From Poriferisodalis sp965208485 (GTDB lineage: Bacteria; Actinomycetota; Acidimicrobiia; Acidimicrobiales; Poriferisodalaceae): a stretch of DNA of 64,000 nt. The DNA lies in contig NZ_OZ242344.1 in the NCBI RefSeq assembly GCF_965208485.1, positions 868,001 through 932,000 on the forward strand, read 5' to 3'. How positions within the stretch are numbered: position 1 is the stretch's first letter; the number at the start of each line of letters is the position of its first letter. The position numbers and the translations under genes were made by a program. Shown one piece after another: positions 27,480-36,900 of this stretch. Below the pieces are notes generated by a model that saw only the letters and a program-made list of their open reading frames with translations, had not been told where the DNA came from and searched no databases.

Positions 27480-27739
27480 TGAGCCGTCTCGCTCGTCCAG
27501 GCTCCCAGAACATGGGTCTCACGCTAGTGCGGCACTGCGGCGACACCGCTATGGATTTGTTGCTCAGGGATCATGCGCGAACTCGTCGGCCAAGGTCCAC
27601 ACCTACATCGCGACGGCAGCCGGCACCGCCTGGAGAGTGCGGGGCTACTGCCCACGGCGCTAGCTCCTCGCAGGTCAAGCCCGCATCGGGAAAGCACCGC
27701 GCGGACTACTGGGCGAAAGAACAGGATCACCGACACACG

Positions 27740-27982
27740 ATGGAGCGACATCGCCTCGAACTTGACGAAACTCGGGTCCACGCAGACATCAACAATGAAC
27801 GCCGGGATCAGGTCGCGACATACGTCATCGTCATCTTGTGCATCGCTGCGGCCGTATGGCTCGCGGTGACCGACTCGCGTGCAACTGAGGGAGCGATCGT
27901 TCTGACCGGGATCGTCGCGTGCCTGCTCGTCCGGCGACGATGCGGAGCGGACACTCAACGTGGCATCGAGCGTGGTCCGTGA
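27740..27982 (+). CDS. Small membrane protein with charged N-terminal helix
   Basis: An 80-residue product from ATG 27740: a charged coiled-coil-like helix (MERHRLELDETRVHADINNE), then two hydrophobic segments (ATYVIVILCIAAAVWLAV and GAIVLTGIVACLLV) and a basic tail. The frame remains open upstream to 27464, but that part is low-complexity and overlaps the putative antitoxin promoter, so the start is uncertain. No family recognised. Bases 27480-27739 hold no other convincing gene. Confidence 0.45.
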   Translation: MERHRLELDETRVHADINNERRDQVATYVIVILCIAAAVWLAVTDSRATEGAIVLTGIVACLLVRRRCGADTQRGIERGP

Positions 27983-28009
27983 ACGGGCGAACGCACAGCG
28001 CGCTCGCGG

Positions 28010-29437
28010 CTACCACTCTGCCGCGATGTACTGGGTCTCGCAGAACTCGTAGATGCCCTCGCTGGCGCCCTCGCGGCCGAGCCCTGACTGCTTCATGCCG
28101 CCGAACGGCGCTGCGGGGTCTGACACGGCGCCCCGGTTGAGGCCGATCATGCCGGCCTCGATGCGCTCGCTGACCGCCAGCCCCCTCGCGAGGTCGCCGG
28201 TGTAGACGTAGCCGATGAGGCCCATCTCGGTGTCATTTGCCGCAGCCACCATCGAGTCAGCGTCGGTGAAGCTGGAGACGGGCGCGACGGGACCGAAGAT
28301 CTCCTCACGGGTGATGGGCGCGCCTGGCTCGACGCCGCCGAGAACGGTCGGCTCATAGAAGAAGCCCGGACCGTCGATGGCGTTGCCGCCGGTGACCGCC
28401 GTCGCTCCCCCGTCGACCGCCGAGCGCACCAGGCGGTCGATGTTGTCCACCGAGGCGGCATTGATCATCGGGCCGCAGGTGACGGCGGGGTCGCTGCCGT
28501 TGCCGACCTTCATGGCACCCATGGCTGCCGCGAGGCGTTCGACGAACTCGTCGTGCACCGGTGCCTCCACGAAGAAGCGGTTGGCGGCTGTGCAGGTCTC
28601 GGCCGAGTGGCGCATCTTGGCGACCATGGCGCCGGCGGTGGCGGCCTCAAGATCGGCGTCGGCGAACACGATGAACGGGGCATTGCCGCCGAGCTCCATC
28701 ACCACCTTGAGCACCCGGTCGGCGCAGCGCTTCAGCAGGACCCGGCCGACTTCGGTGGAGCCGGTGAACGACAGCATGCGCACTGCGGGGTGGTCGACGA
28801 CGGCGTCGAGCCACGCGCCCGAGCTTGCGGTAGGCACCAGGTTGACGACGCCGGGCGGAACACCCGCTTCGCCCAGCAGCTCTGCCACCCGCAGGGAGGT
28901 GAGCGGCGCTTCGCGTGGCGGCTTGATGACCACCGCGTTGCCCGCGGCGAGGGCCGGGGCGAGCTTGCGGGTGATCATGGCCGCCGGGAAGTTCCACGGC
29001 GTGATCATCGCCACGACACCGACGGGAGGGTGGCGGGTGATGATGCGGTTGGCACCCGACGGAGCGACGCTGATCGAGCCGTGAATGCGCACCGCTTCCT
29101 CGGCGTTCCAGCGGAAGAACTCCGCGGCGTAGGCGACCTCGCCGATGGCGTCGGCGCGGGGCTTGCCGTTCTCCAGCGTGATGAGGTCGGCCAGCTCGTC
29201 GGTGTGGGAGATGAGGATGCGGTGGGCATCTCGCAGCACCTCGGAGCGGACTCTCGGCGCTGTTGCGGCCCAGCCGGGCTGTGCTGCGGCAGCCGCGTCG
29301 CACGCGGCCACGGCGTCGGCGGGCGTGCCCGCGGCGACACCAGCCGCGACGTCACCAGTCGCCGGGTCGATGACGTCGATCAGCTCGCCGCCAGCGGCGC
29401 CCCGCCAATCGCCTCCAATGAGCATCTGTGTCTGCAT
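28010..29437 (-). CDS. NAD(P)-dependent succinate-semialdehyde-type aldehyde dehydrogenase
   Basis: A 475-residue aldehyde dehydrogenase. The catalytic Cys282 lies in HSAETCTAANRF and the general base Glu248 in VMELGGNAPFIVF. The N-terminal MLIGGDWRG and the VAMITPWNFPAAMITRKLAP and SFTGSTEVGR cofactor blocks are all canonical. The short C-terminus (FGGMKQSGLGREGASEGIYE) resembles GabD-type succinate-semialdehyde dehydrogenases, but substrate assignment in this family is unreliable. ATG 29437 is preferred over the longer frame because homology begins there. It converges with the small membrane-protein gene. Confidence 0.9.
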   Translation of the reverse strand: MQTQMLIGGDWRGAAGGELIDVIDPATGDVAAGVAAGTPADAVAACDAAAAAQPGWAATAPRVRSEVLRDAHRILISHTDELADLITLENGKPRADAIGEVAYAAEFFRWNAEEAVRIHGSISVAPSGANRIITRHPPVGVVAMITPWNFPAAMITRKLAPALAAGNAVVIKPPREAPLTSLRVAELLGEAGVPPGVVNLVPTASSGAWLDAVVDHPAVRMLSFTGSTEVGRVLLKRCADRVLKVVMELGGNAPFIVFADADLEAATAGAMVAKMRHSAETCTAANRFFVEAPVHDEFVERLAAAMGAMKVGNGSDPAVTCGPMINAASVDNIDRLVRSAVDGGATAVTGGNAIDGPGFFYEPTVLGGVEPGAPITREEIFGPVAPVSSFTDADSMVAAANDTEMGLIGYVYTGDLARGLAVSERIEAGMIGLNRGAVSDPAAPFGGMKQSGLGREGASEGIYEFCETQYIAAEW

Positions 29438-29520
29438 CACGCCAGCATCGCAAATCGGCGGCTCATTGCGCGCCGCAGAGCGTGGCGTGACGAGGCCGAT
29501 CTGGCGTTGAAGCCGCTCGG

Positions 29521-30510
29521 TCAGTCGCCGTAGTGCAGCAGGCCCTTCTCGCCAGCACGCATCTCGTCGATGGCACGCTGAGCGTCGCCGATGGCGTCTT
29601 CGAGCTGGGCGATGACTGTGTCGCGCTCCGGGGTGAACTCCAGCTCGTCGATGAGATGGGCGAGGCGATCCTTGCTGCGCCAGGCCGCGAACTTGGCCCA
29701 CTCGGTCCACAGTGTCTCGTGGTCGTCAACGCCGACGAGGTTCTTGGTGCGGCTCTGCTCGTCGGCGGCGGTGTCCATGGACACGTAGCCGTTGACCATC
29801 GAGATGCGTTCGCACATCGCGTCGAGCGGGCCGGCACGGTGCACCACCATGTCGCCGTGCAGCGCGACGGCGTAGCCGGGTCCACCGAATTCGGGAGCCA
29901 CCGTGCGCTCGGCAGGCACCGGCTCTCCGGCGTCGGCCAGCGCGGCGGCTTCGTGCTTGGTTCCCTCGAACCACTCGAACCGTCCGCCGGCAACCTCGGC
30001 CGGATCGGTCACCGCCAGCACGTAGTCGAGGGGCAGCGTGTCGTGATGCCACTTGTCGATGCCGACATCGATCTGGGACGGCTCGTAGTTGAGGTGGCCG
30101 AGATGCACCGGCATCGGGTGCGGGGCGATCTCGATGCCGTAGATCGCCTCGAGATGCGCCGTGACCTCGGGACTCAGGCACAGGTCCCGCAGCCAGCGCG
30201 AGCGGTAGCAGCCGCCACGCACGGTTCGCTCGATCCGCTCCCCCGCCGGGCGGGTGAAGCAGCGCAGGCGACGTGCCGTCTCCAGCATGACCGCCGCGCC
30301 CTCGTCGCTGAGCACCCGGAACGGCGACGACAGCGCCACCGGCGTGGCCTTCGTGGCGATCTCGGCAGCGTCGTAGCCCAGATCGGCCAGCATCAGCACC
30401 TCGACGGGCTCCTCCAGTTGCAGGTGCCGCTCGGGATCGAACGCCGGCTCGCCGTCCAGCCATGCATATCCCCGCGGCTGGCTCTGCGGAAACGGAACTG
30501 CCTCACCCAT
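29521..30510 (-). CDS. Fe(II)/2-oxoglutarate-type dioxygenase-like protein
   Basis: A 329-residue protein with a jelly-roll oxygenase signature. DKWHHDTLPLDYVLAVTDP supplies the HxD iron ligands. GGRFEWFEGTKHEA and PGYAVALHGDMVVHRAGPLD supply the distal His, followed by an Arg in CERISMVNGYV that would bind 2-oxoglutarate. It resembles phytanoyl-CoA or amino-acid hydroxylases in layout but is not clearly either. The N-terminal 100 residues have no recognised domain. The last 60 residues form a long helix. It may share a transcript with the aldehyde dehydrogenase 84 bases downstream. Confidence 0.7.
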   Translation of the reverse strand: MGEAVPFPQSQPRGYAWLDGEPAFDPERHLQLEEPVEVLMLADLGYDAAEIATKATPVALSSPFRVLSDEGAAVMLETARRLRCFTRPAGERIERTVRGGCYRSRWLRDLCLSPEVTAHLEAIYGIEIAPHPMPVHLGHLNYEPSQIDVGIDKWHHDTLPLDYVLAVTDPAEVAGGRFEWFEGTKHEAAALADAGEPVPAERTVAPEFGGPGYAVALHGDMVVHRAGPLDAMCERISMVNGYVSMDTAADEQSRTKNLVGVDDHETLWTEWAKFAAWRSKDRLAHLIDELEFTPERDTVIAQLEDAIGDAQRAIDEMRAGEKGLLHYGD

Positions 30511-30532
30511 TGGCTACGACTCTAGAAGCGGG

Positions 30533-30910
30533 CTATCTCGCCCCGCGCTTCCCGGAGATGCCCGGATTCGGACGCATCGGCTCAGGCACCGATGACGACG
30601 CGTCAGCAGGAATCGTGATGCGCTCGTCGTCGAACACGGCGACCATTTCGAGTCGTCCGCCCATCGCTTCGACCGCCGCTCGCCATGTCGAGAGCAGGTT
30701 GTCCTGCGAAGTCTCCATGGCCGAAATCGACGCCTGTGCACGCTCGAGACGCTGTGCGAGTTCGACCTGGGTCAGCTGCCGGTGCTTGCGGAGCTGCGCG
30801 AGATTGAATGCAACGGCCTCCGCTTGAGCCACGTGCTTGATCGCGTCGATGCGCGCACGTCGCTCCGGGCCGATCTCGCCAACGATCTGACTGAACTTCT
30901 TGTGTCCCAT
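30533..30910 (-). CDS. XRE-family antitoxin (HigA-like)
   Basis: A 125-residue DNA-binding protein. Residues about 30-90 form a lambda-repressor-type helix-turn-helix (FNLAQLRKHRQLTQVELAQR, then LERAQASISAMETS). The start is ATG 30910, preceded by GGGAGG at the right distance. It follows a RelE/HigB-type toxin gene by 23 bases, the toxin-first order characteristic of higBA. The product should bind and inhibit the toxin and repress the promoter upstream of the toxin. Confidence 0.8.
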   Translation of the reverse strand: MGHKKFSQIVGEIGPERRARIDAIKHVAQAEAVAFNLAQLRKHRQLTQVELAQRLERAQASISAMETSQDNLLSTWRAAVEAMGGRLEMVAVFDDERITIPADASSSVPEPMRPNPGISGKRGAR

Positions 30911-30933
30911 GTCGTGGCCTCCCATTCTCGTCT

Positions 30934-31305
30934 TCAGCCGATATCCGAAGCACCAGCGCCGTCGAGCTCCGCGAGATAGCGCTCGTAGAGCCGTTCGGCT
31001 TCGGGCACGGCACTCGTGTACCAGCGATCCCACTGCCCCCTCTTGTCGCCACCGAGCAGCAGGATCGCCTCACGCCGCGGATCGAACATGTAGAGAACCC
31101 TGAGGTGCTTGGCCTCGCTGCGAGGTCTGAGCTCCTTCATGTTGTGAAACTTGGAGCTCGCTATGCGATCGGCATGAGGCCGACCCAGCGTGGGTCCATC
31201 ACGCGCTAGCAGCTCCACCACAGCGATCACCTCGTCCTGCTCGGGCTCATCGAGCCGGCCGAACCACTCGGCGAACTCGTCGGTGCCGTTGATCTCCCAA
31301 GCCAC
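30934..31305 (-). CDS. RelE/HigB-type (Gp49-like) toxin
   Basis: A 123-residue RelE-superfamily toxin. INGTDEFAEWFGRLDEPEQD, LARDGPTLGRPHADRI, MKELRPRSEAKHLRVLYMFD and REAILLLGGDKRGQW are the family's conserved strands and helices. The phage-derived Gp49-like branch uses just this arrangement. It would cleave ribosome-bound mRNA when freed from the downstream XRE antitoxin. The AT-rich promoter region at 31306-31345 carries a repeated ATAGAAC motif. Confidence 0.82.
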   Translation of the reverse strand: MAWEINGTDEFAEWFGRLDEPEQDEVIAVVELLARDGPTLGRPHADRIASSKFHNMKELRPRSEAKHLRVLYMFDPRREAILLLGGDKRGQWDRWYTSAVPEAERLYERYLAELDGAGASDIG

Positions 31306-31314
31306 GGAGAGAAC

Positions 31315-31337
31315 ATAGAACTTAGTCTATATAGAAC
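31315..31337. promoter_or_regulatory. Candidate toxin-antitoxin promoter/operator
   Basis: Two copies of ATAGAAC (31315-31321 and 31331-31337) lie 16 bases apart in an AT-rich pocket directly before the toxin start. The spacing and location suit binding by the XRE antitoxin on successive faces of the helix. No experimental or comparative support is visible. Confidence 0.35.
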
Positions 31338-31369
31338 CAAGTGAATATTCGGCGCGTGGATCTCGTCTG

Positions 31370-31885
31370 TCAATCAGTCGCAGCACCATTGATCTTGGCG
31401 GCGACGGCGGCCAAGCGTTGGTCATCTGCCCGGCTGGCTGCGATCTCGGTGGTCACGTAGCCGGGGTATGCCTCAAAGTACTGCTGGCTGCGGGCCGTGG
31501 TTTCCGGCTGGGGACTGGGCTGCACGCCGGCGGTGCGGTGCAACGGGATGACCTTGGCGTGCAGGTGGTCGATCATCATCCCCTCGAACACAATCGCGCA
31601 GCGGTCAACATCGTCGTAGGCGTCCGCGATCTTGGCGGCGACATGGCGGGCTGCCTCGAACAGTCCCGCGGCCACCTGGCTGTCGGCGCTTGCAATATCG
31701 CTGGCGAGGTGCTGCTTGGTGATCACCACGCTGAACGCTTCAGTGTTGGGGAAGATGTCCAAGAATCCAAGATGGCACTCGTCCTCGTAGACGAGATGGC
31801 ACGGCTCAGCACCAGCCACGATCCGGCAGAACACGCACTCGTCCACGAGCGGCATTCTGCCCGCCGCGATCTCGTCAATTCGCAT
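31370..31885 (-). CDS. HIT-family protein
   Basis: A 171-residue histidine-triad protein. CVFCRIVAGAEPCHLVYEDE is the N-terminal HIT block with its Cys pair. MIDHLHAKVIPLH near residue 108 is a variant of the triad H-phi-H-phi-phi-H: it keeps HLHAKVIPLH but has Lys-Val-Ile in place of the canonical third-His spacing. HIT enzymes hydrolyse or transfer nucleoside monophosphates from dinucleotides. The extra C-terminal 40 residues (FEAYPGYVTTEIAASRADDQ) lie outside the domain. ATG 31885. Confidence 0.8.
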   Translation of the reverse strand: MRIDEIAAGRMPLVDECVFCRIVAGAEPCHLVYEDECHLGFLDIFPNTEAFSVVITKQHLASDIASADSQVAAGLFEAARHVAAKIADAYDDVDRCAIVFEGMMIDHLHAKVIPLHRTAGVQPSPQPETTARSQQYFEAYPGYVTTEIAASRADDQRLAAVAAKINGAATD

Positions 31886-32022
31886 CTGCGGCTGCGAAGA
31901 CCGGCGGACTCTGGCTCAGCTCGAGGTCGGCGTCACGCTGGGTGACGATGCGCCCGCCGACGCGACGACAGGCGAATTCTGATTCCCGGCTGCATGCCAG
32001 GGACGCTCTCAGCCGTCAAGCG

Positions 32023-32529
32023 TCACGCCGGACCGATGGCCGGTGGCACGATCGCCATGTGCAATGCATCGACTCGGTTCACGAGTGCCCGGAAATCGAC
32101 ACGCAGTTCGTCGATGCGGCGGTCCACAGCGTCGACGCGCTTGTCGACTGCGTCAATCTTGGTGTCGACGGTATCGAACCGCGCGTCCACTGCATCAAAC
32201 CGGGCACCAAAACGCTCACCCAACGAATCGAACCGGGCACCCACGGCAACAAACCGCGCATCCACTGCATCGAAGCGGGCATCAAAACGCTCATCCACTG
32301 AGTCGAACCGGGCGCCCACGGCAACAAACCTGACATCCACTGCATCGAAGCGGGCATCCATGCGGTCGTTCTGGTCCTCGAAGCGGATGTTGACAAGATC
32401 GACGACGCCGTCGATGCGCTCAGTGACGCCTCCAAAGCCCCACTTGATGAGCGCCCACACACCGCCTGCGAAAGCGATTGCGATGGTGACGAACACCGAA
32501 AGCCATGGAAGGACGCTCGACCAGTCCAT
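32023..32529 (-). CDS. Membrane-anchored coiled-coil repeat protein
   Basis: A 168-residue protein. The first 35 residues form one membrane helix (WLSVFVTIAIAFAGGVWALI). The remainder is an uninterrupted heptad repeat built from RFDAVDxRF, RFVAVGARF and RFDSVDERF units with a 75-bp (25-residue) DNA period. Hydrophobic Phe and Val occupy the a/d positions. Such proteins resemble DUF1640-like or methyl-accepting coiled coils in shape only; no family is claimed. It sits at the left edge of the defence island, downstream of a paralogous hypothetical gene. Confidence 0.7.
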   Translation of the reverse strand: MDWSSVLPWLSVFVTIAIAFAGGVWALIKWGFGGVTERIDGVVDLVNIRFEDQNDRMDARFDAVDVRFVAVGARFDSVDERFDARFDAVDARFVAVGARFDSLGERFGARFDAVDARFDTVDTKIDAVDKRVDAVDRRIDELRVDFRALVNRVDALHMAIVPPAIGPA

Positions 32530-32576
32530 GCCCGGACCCTACGCCCCGCCGGGCGCGCTGCCAAGCCACTTTCTGC

Positions 32577-33839
32577 TCAGCTTGCGCGGGGCAGCCACAG
32601 GTCGGGCACGCCGACGCGTTCCCCTCGGTGCTCGCTGGCGGCTGCTCGCCAGTACCCGAACGACTCGGCAGCCGTATACAGGTTCTCTTCGAGAAGTGCC
32701 TTGCTCGACTCGGAATGCTCGGCGGCGAACCGCAGCCAGCGCCCGAATGCCGACTCGACGGTCGACACGAAGTCCGCGTCGAATGTGTCGGGATGCGCTT
32801 CACCGCACTCGAGGCACTCGGGTCCGTCGGTGGGGCTGCGACCGGGGATGAAGTCGTCCACGAACGTGTCGACCCGGCATGGCGTCCAGTGCAAGATGTC
32901 TCCGTCACGGCACAGCAGCCCGAACAAGCTCAACCCGGCCATCATGTTCGAGAACTCGGCGTCGCCTTCGCTCGACGGGCGGGGAGCTTGGGTGAACTCG
33001 TCCAGCAAAGCACTGCGGTCGGGCGGCGCCGAGACAAACAGCGCACCGTCGCTGCCGCCCTCGGGCAGCAGGCCGAGTCGCTGCTCGGTCAGGAAACCCA
33101 GTTCAAAGCCTTCGAAGCCAAGCACATCTTGAAGTTCGGCAGCCTCGGCGTCGTCAATCGTGCGGGACGCCAGAACGGTCAGGACATCGAGCGAGCGCAT
33201 GCACAGGGCGCGGGCATCGGCCAAGCTCACCGGTTCGACTCCGGTTCTGCCGGTTCCGGTCGAGGCCAAGCCGTGGCGCTCGGACACCAGATGCAGACCG
33301 CGTGCGGCGCCGCCCATGAACCAGCCGATCTCGACGGCCAGCCCGTGGCGGCTGCCGTCCGGGCGCTCGTAGTGGATCGTGACCTCGCACTCCTCGCCCC
33401 ACTCGTCCCGCCGCAGGAACGCCTCAACCGGGGCTGCGCTGCCCACGGCTGTCGCCCACGGCGGCGCGTCGCCTGCCGCAGCCATCTGCTCAAGCTGCCA
33501 GCGAGCGGTGGCTCTGTGCCGGCTCGGGCCGTAGGCGGCGAGCGCAGCCGTCATGGCCGCACCGGCTGCTCCGCCGAGCTCACGTGCGTGGTCGAGCACA
33601 TGCGTCGGCTGGGCGCCGACGGGCGTCTTGGGGAACGCCACGAAATCCTGCACGCCCGAAGCCCACCTGTCGGCTTCGTCGGCGTCGGGACCGCTGGCGA
33701 CGAACTCGGCGGCGCTCGCCTCCATCAGCTCGAGGCAGTAGCGGGCCTCCGGGCTGAGTCGGGGCTTGCCGCCGCGCTTGTCGGGGCGAGTGCCTTTGGG
33801 TGTCACCCGCCCACCGTGACGGGACTTGGGTCGTGTCAT
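32577..33839 (-). CDS. Hypothetical protein, paralogue of the gene at 37896
   Basis: A 420-residue protein of unknown function. It starts with a basic MTRPKSRHGGRVTPKGTRPD tail shared almost exactly with the product at 37896-39182. Further shared blocks are PPWATAVGSAAPVEAFLRRD, DEWGEE, RPDGS, HWTPCRVDTFVDDFIPG and FGRWLRFAAEHSE. A CLECGEAHPD motif in this copy could bind zinc. The two paralogues flank the DUF499 ATPase gene on the same strand, which suggests duplication around it. No signal peptide or membrane segment is visible. The protein is probably cytoplasmic and island-associated. Confidence 0.75.
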   Translation of the reverse strand: MTRPKSRHGGRVTPKGTRPDKRGGKPRLSPEARYCLELMEASAAEFVASGPDADEADRWASGVQDFVAFPKTPVGAQPTHVLDHARELGGAAGAAMTAALAAYGPSRHRATARWQLEQMAAAGDAPPWATAVGSAAPVEAFLRRDEWGEECEVTIHYERPDGSRHGLAVEIGWFMGGAARGLHLVSERHGLASTGTGRTGVEPVSLADARALCMRSLDVLTVLASRTIDDAEAAELQDVLGFEGFELGFLTEQRLGLLPEGGSDGALFVSAPPDRSALLDEFTQAPRPSSEGDAEFSNMMAGLSLFGLLCRDGDILHWTPCRVDTFVDDFIPGRSPTDGPECLECGEAHPDTFDADFVSTVESAFGRWLRFAAEHSESSKALLEENLYTAAESFGYWRAAASEHRGERVGVPDLWLPRAS

Positions 33840-33932
33840 CGGGCGAGCGTAAGCCCGCCACTGGAACCCATCGCGGATGCCTCCGGGAGGACTGTGGCGT
33901 GCAAATGCGCGCCATCGAGCCGTTTGAGGGGC

Positions 33933-36900
33933 TCATTCGAATTCGGCGGCTCGCGCGTTGAGGCTTTGGGCGTTCTCGCTGACGGTGCGGCGGGTGCCGT
34001 CGTCGTAGCCGTCGGCGCTGCTGGCGCGTAACTCGAGCTCAAGTTGGACCTCTGGTCCGAGGTGGGCCGTGATGTGCTCGAGGATGTCACCGAGCTGCTG
34101 TGCGCCTCGGACTCTGTCGAGCTGGAACTGGGCGTAGAACTGGGTGGGATCAGGATGATCGTCGACGCCTGGGTCCGGACCCGGTTGGCCGCCCGGCTCC
34201 GCCCGGCGGCCGGGAGGTTCTCCTCCCTCGGGCCCGGTCGGCTCGTCTGCGCCAGAACCGTCTGACGTTGACGGTGCTGGTACATAGTCGGGGTGGAGCA
34301 GTAGACCGCTCGCCGTCGGAGTGACGTGCTGCGCGGTGTGGACGCCAACCCAGCTGTCACCGTCATGCGCCTCGGCGTAGGCGAAGGTCTCCTGCTGCCA
34401 GTTGAGCTTTGACGCGCCATCGCTGACGGCATGGTCGAGCACGTCACGGGACGTCAGGCGTGGCATGTACGGGTAGCGGGCGTACGCCTCCCACAGGTCC
34501 CCGACGGAGACATCGCCTCGCTCGGTCCACAAGTTGTGTCTGTCGAGGTCCATGCGGACCCGCACACCGGCGTAGCGGCCGATCAGCTTCTCCTCGGTGC
34601 CCAGCTTGCGGCTGATGCGCTCGCCGATGTCGCCGGCCGTCGAAGCTCTGGTCGACTGCCAGTCGATATCCGCAGTACCGGGGATCCGTGATGGCACGAG
34701 CACCTGGGTGAAGGTCTCCGCAATCAAGCTGTCGACCTGCTTGGACGCATCTGCCAGCTTGCTGTCAGCCTGCTGCTTCTGCTGGTGGGTGAGATCCAAC
34801 GCCACGTGATCCGCGACGATCGAACGCCATGCGAGGAAAGACCTCGCCGCACCCCGCAGTTCTGCCAGTCGGTTCGCCGCCGCGGCTACGAAGACGAGCA
34901 GGTTTTGATTCAGCCTGGGGCCTGCATCACGCTGAGTCACGATGCGCTCGGCCAGCTTGATGGCGGGCGAATTCTGGTCCCCGGTCGAGTGGGTGGCGGC
35001 GGGTTCGAGCACAACCAAGTGAGTGCCGTCGTCATTGTCGGGCACGTCACCCGGCCCGGCGGCGAACGGATGCACCGCTACGAAGTTGCCCCGGTCTCGT
35101 TGGGCGGCGATGCGGTCGCGGACCTCGTCATCAGCGTGTCGATCGTCGAAGTTGGATGCAGCCCTGTCTGCAGCGATCCGGGTGACGTTCGGGATCAGCG
35201 AGTACCAGTACTGCGATCCGTCGAGGTAGAGGTGCGTGGCCTGATCCGAAAGGCGACGCAGTGCGTCGGCGAACTGGCCCGTGGGCTCGCCCGGCTGAAC
35301 GCAGCCGAGCACCACCGACTTCACGTCGACACCGCGCTTGCCGTCAGGCCGTGGCGCCGAGCCCATGTACACGGTGCGGGCCGCTCGCCTGGTTGCCGAC
35401 AGTCGACCAAAATGCGAGAACGCCGTGTCGATGCGCAGCGGCAGCGCATTGGGCCCATCGACGTCGGACTTGATGACCGGGTCCCAGCCTTCCTCCAGGT
35501 ACTTCTTCAGTTCGCTCGCAACCCCGGCAGAATCCATGGGCAGGTTGCCCGGCATGATCAGCAACGACTGGTCGCCCCGCTGCCACAGCTGCGAGATGGC
35601 GATCGCCATCAGCCGCAGCACCCCGCGGGTGCGCTGGAACTTGTCGAGTGCCGACCAGTCCTCGAAGAGGCGGTCGAAGAGCTCAGGGTGGATCGGGTAC
35701 GAGAGCTCCATGCGCCGCCGGTAGTCCGCCTCGCCCTTGCCCAGCGGGAATTCGCCGGCGGCATCGTGGTACATCTCGCTGAAGGCTCGGATCACGCCGT
35801 CTCGCACCCGCGCGTGGGTCGGCGAGATGGGGTCGAACAGCCGTCGTCGCACGATCTCGAATGACTCATCCGGCGTGGCCGGCTGCCACGGCGTCGCTGT
35901 GCGGTCGACAACGTTCTTCAGCCGCTCCATTGCTGTGTGGCCACGCGGCCCGCCGGTCTCGATGTCCGATGCAGGGATCGTCACCAGCACCACGACGTTG
36001 TCTGACGCTGCTGCGGCCTCGGTAAGCGCCTGGGCGAAGGTGAACTGGGTGTCGAAGTCGCCCGCGGCTACGCGCCGCCCCTCGGCACCCGCGTCAGGCA
36101 ACTGACGGGCATACGCCACCCACTCGTCGATCAACACAACGGCGGGGCCATAGCGCCGGAACAGCTCGCGCAGCTTCTCGCCCGGATTGGTCCCGGCCTC
36201 GTCGTCGGTGCGGACGAACTCGTAGCCCTCCTGGCCGCCGAGCTGGTAGGCGAGATTGCCCCACATCGTGTGTAGTGCCGTGTCGGCGCTCACCCGCTTG
36301 GGGTCGGCGACCGACATGACCTGCCCCACGAGCACCGCCCGGTTGATCTCCGGCGGCAGCTCGACCTCGGCTTCGGCGAGCATCTCCGAGACACCCGACA
36401 GCCTGGCCGCCGGCACCCCCGATGCCAGGTGGTGCAGAGCGATCATGCTGTGGGTCTTGCCGCCGCCGAAGTTGGTCTGCAGCTCGATGACCGGCGTGCC
36501 GCCGTTGCCGGACAGACGCTGCGCCGCCCCGACCAGTAACTCGCGCAACCCGACCGTCAGGTAGGTGCGGGCGAAGAAGTCCTCAGGGTCCTGGTACTCA
36601 TGATCGGCAGTGCCCTGGGACACCTCGTACAGGTCCGCGGCGAATTCAGCTTGGTCGAACCGCCCTGTCTGCACGTCGCTGTGAGGGGTGATGACCTCCC
36701 GCCACGGCGTCAGTCCCGCTTGCGGTTGACCCTCGGTGGGCTTGGCGGCAGTGCGGCGCCGTTCAGAGCGGGCTTCCTCGTCGAACATCTGCCGCATGAG
36801 GTCACGGCGTGAGTTGCGAATCTGCTGGCGCTGCTCGGTGTCGCCGAACGCCTCGAGCAGACGCTCCATCGAATCGAGCGCTCGGGCGGTGTCGTCGGTG

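Noticed and set aside
32505..34031. A 508-codon plus-strand frame
   Set aside because: Antisense to a gene with a conserved paralogue; no recognisable motif in this frame.
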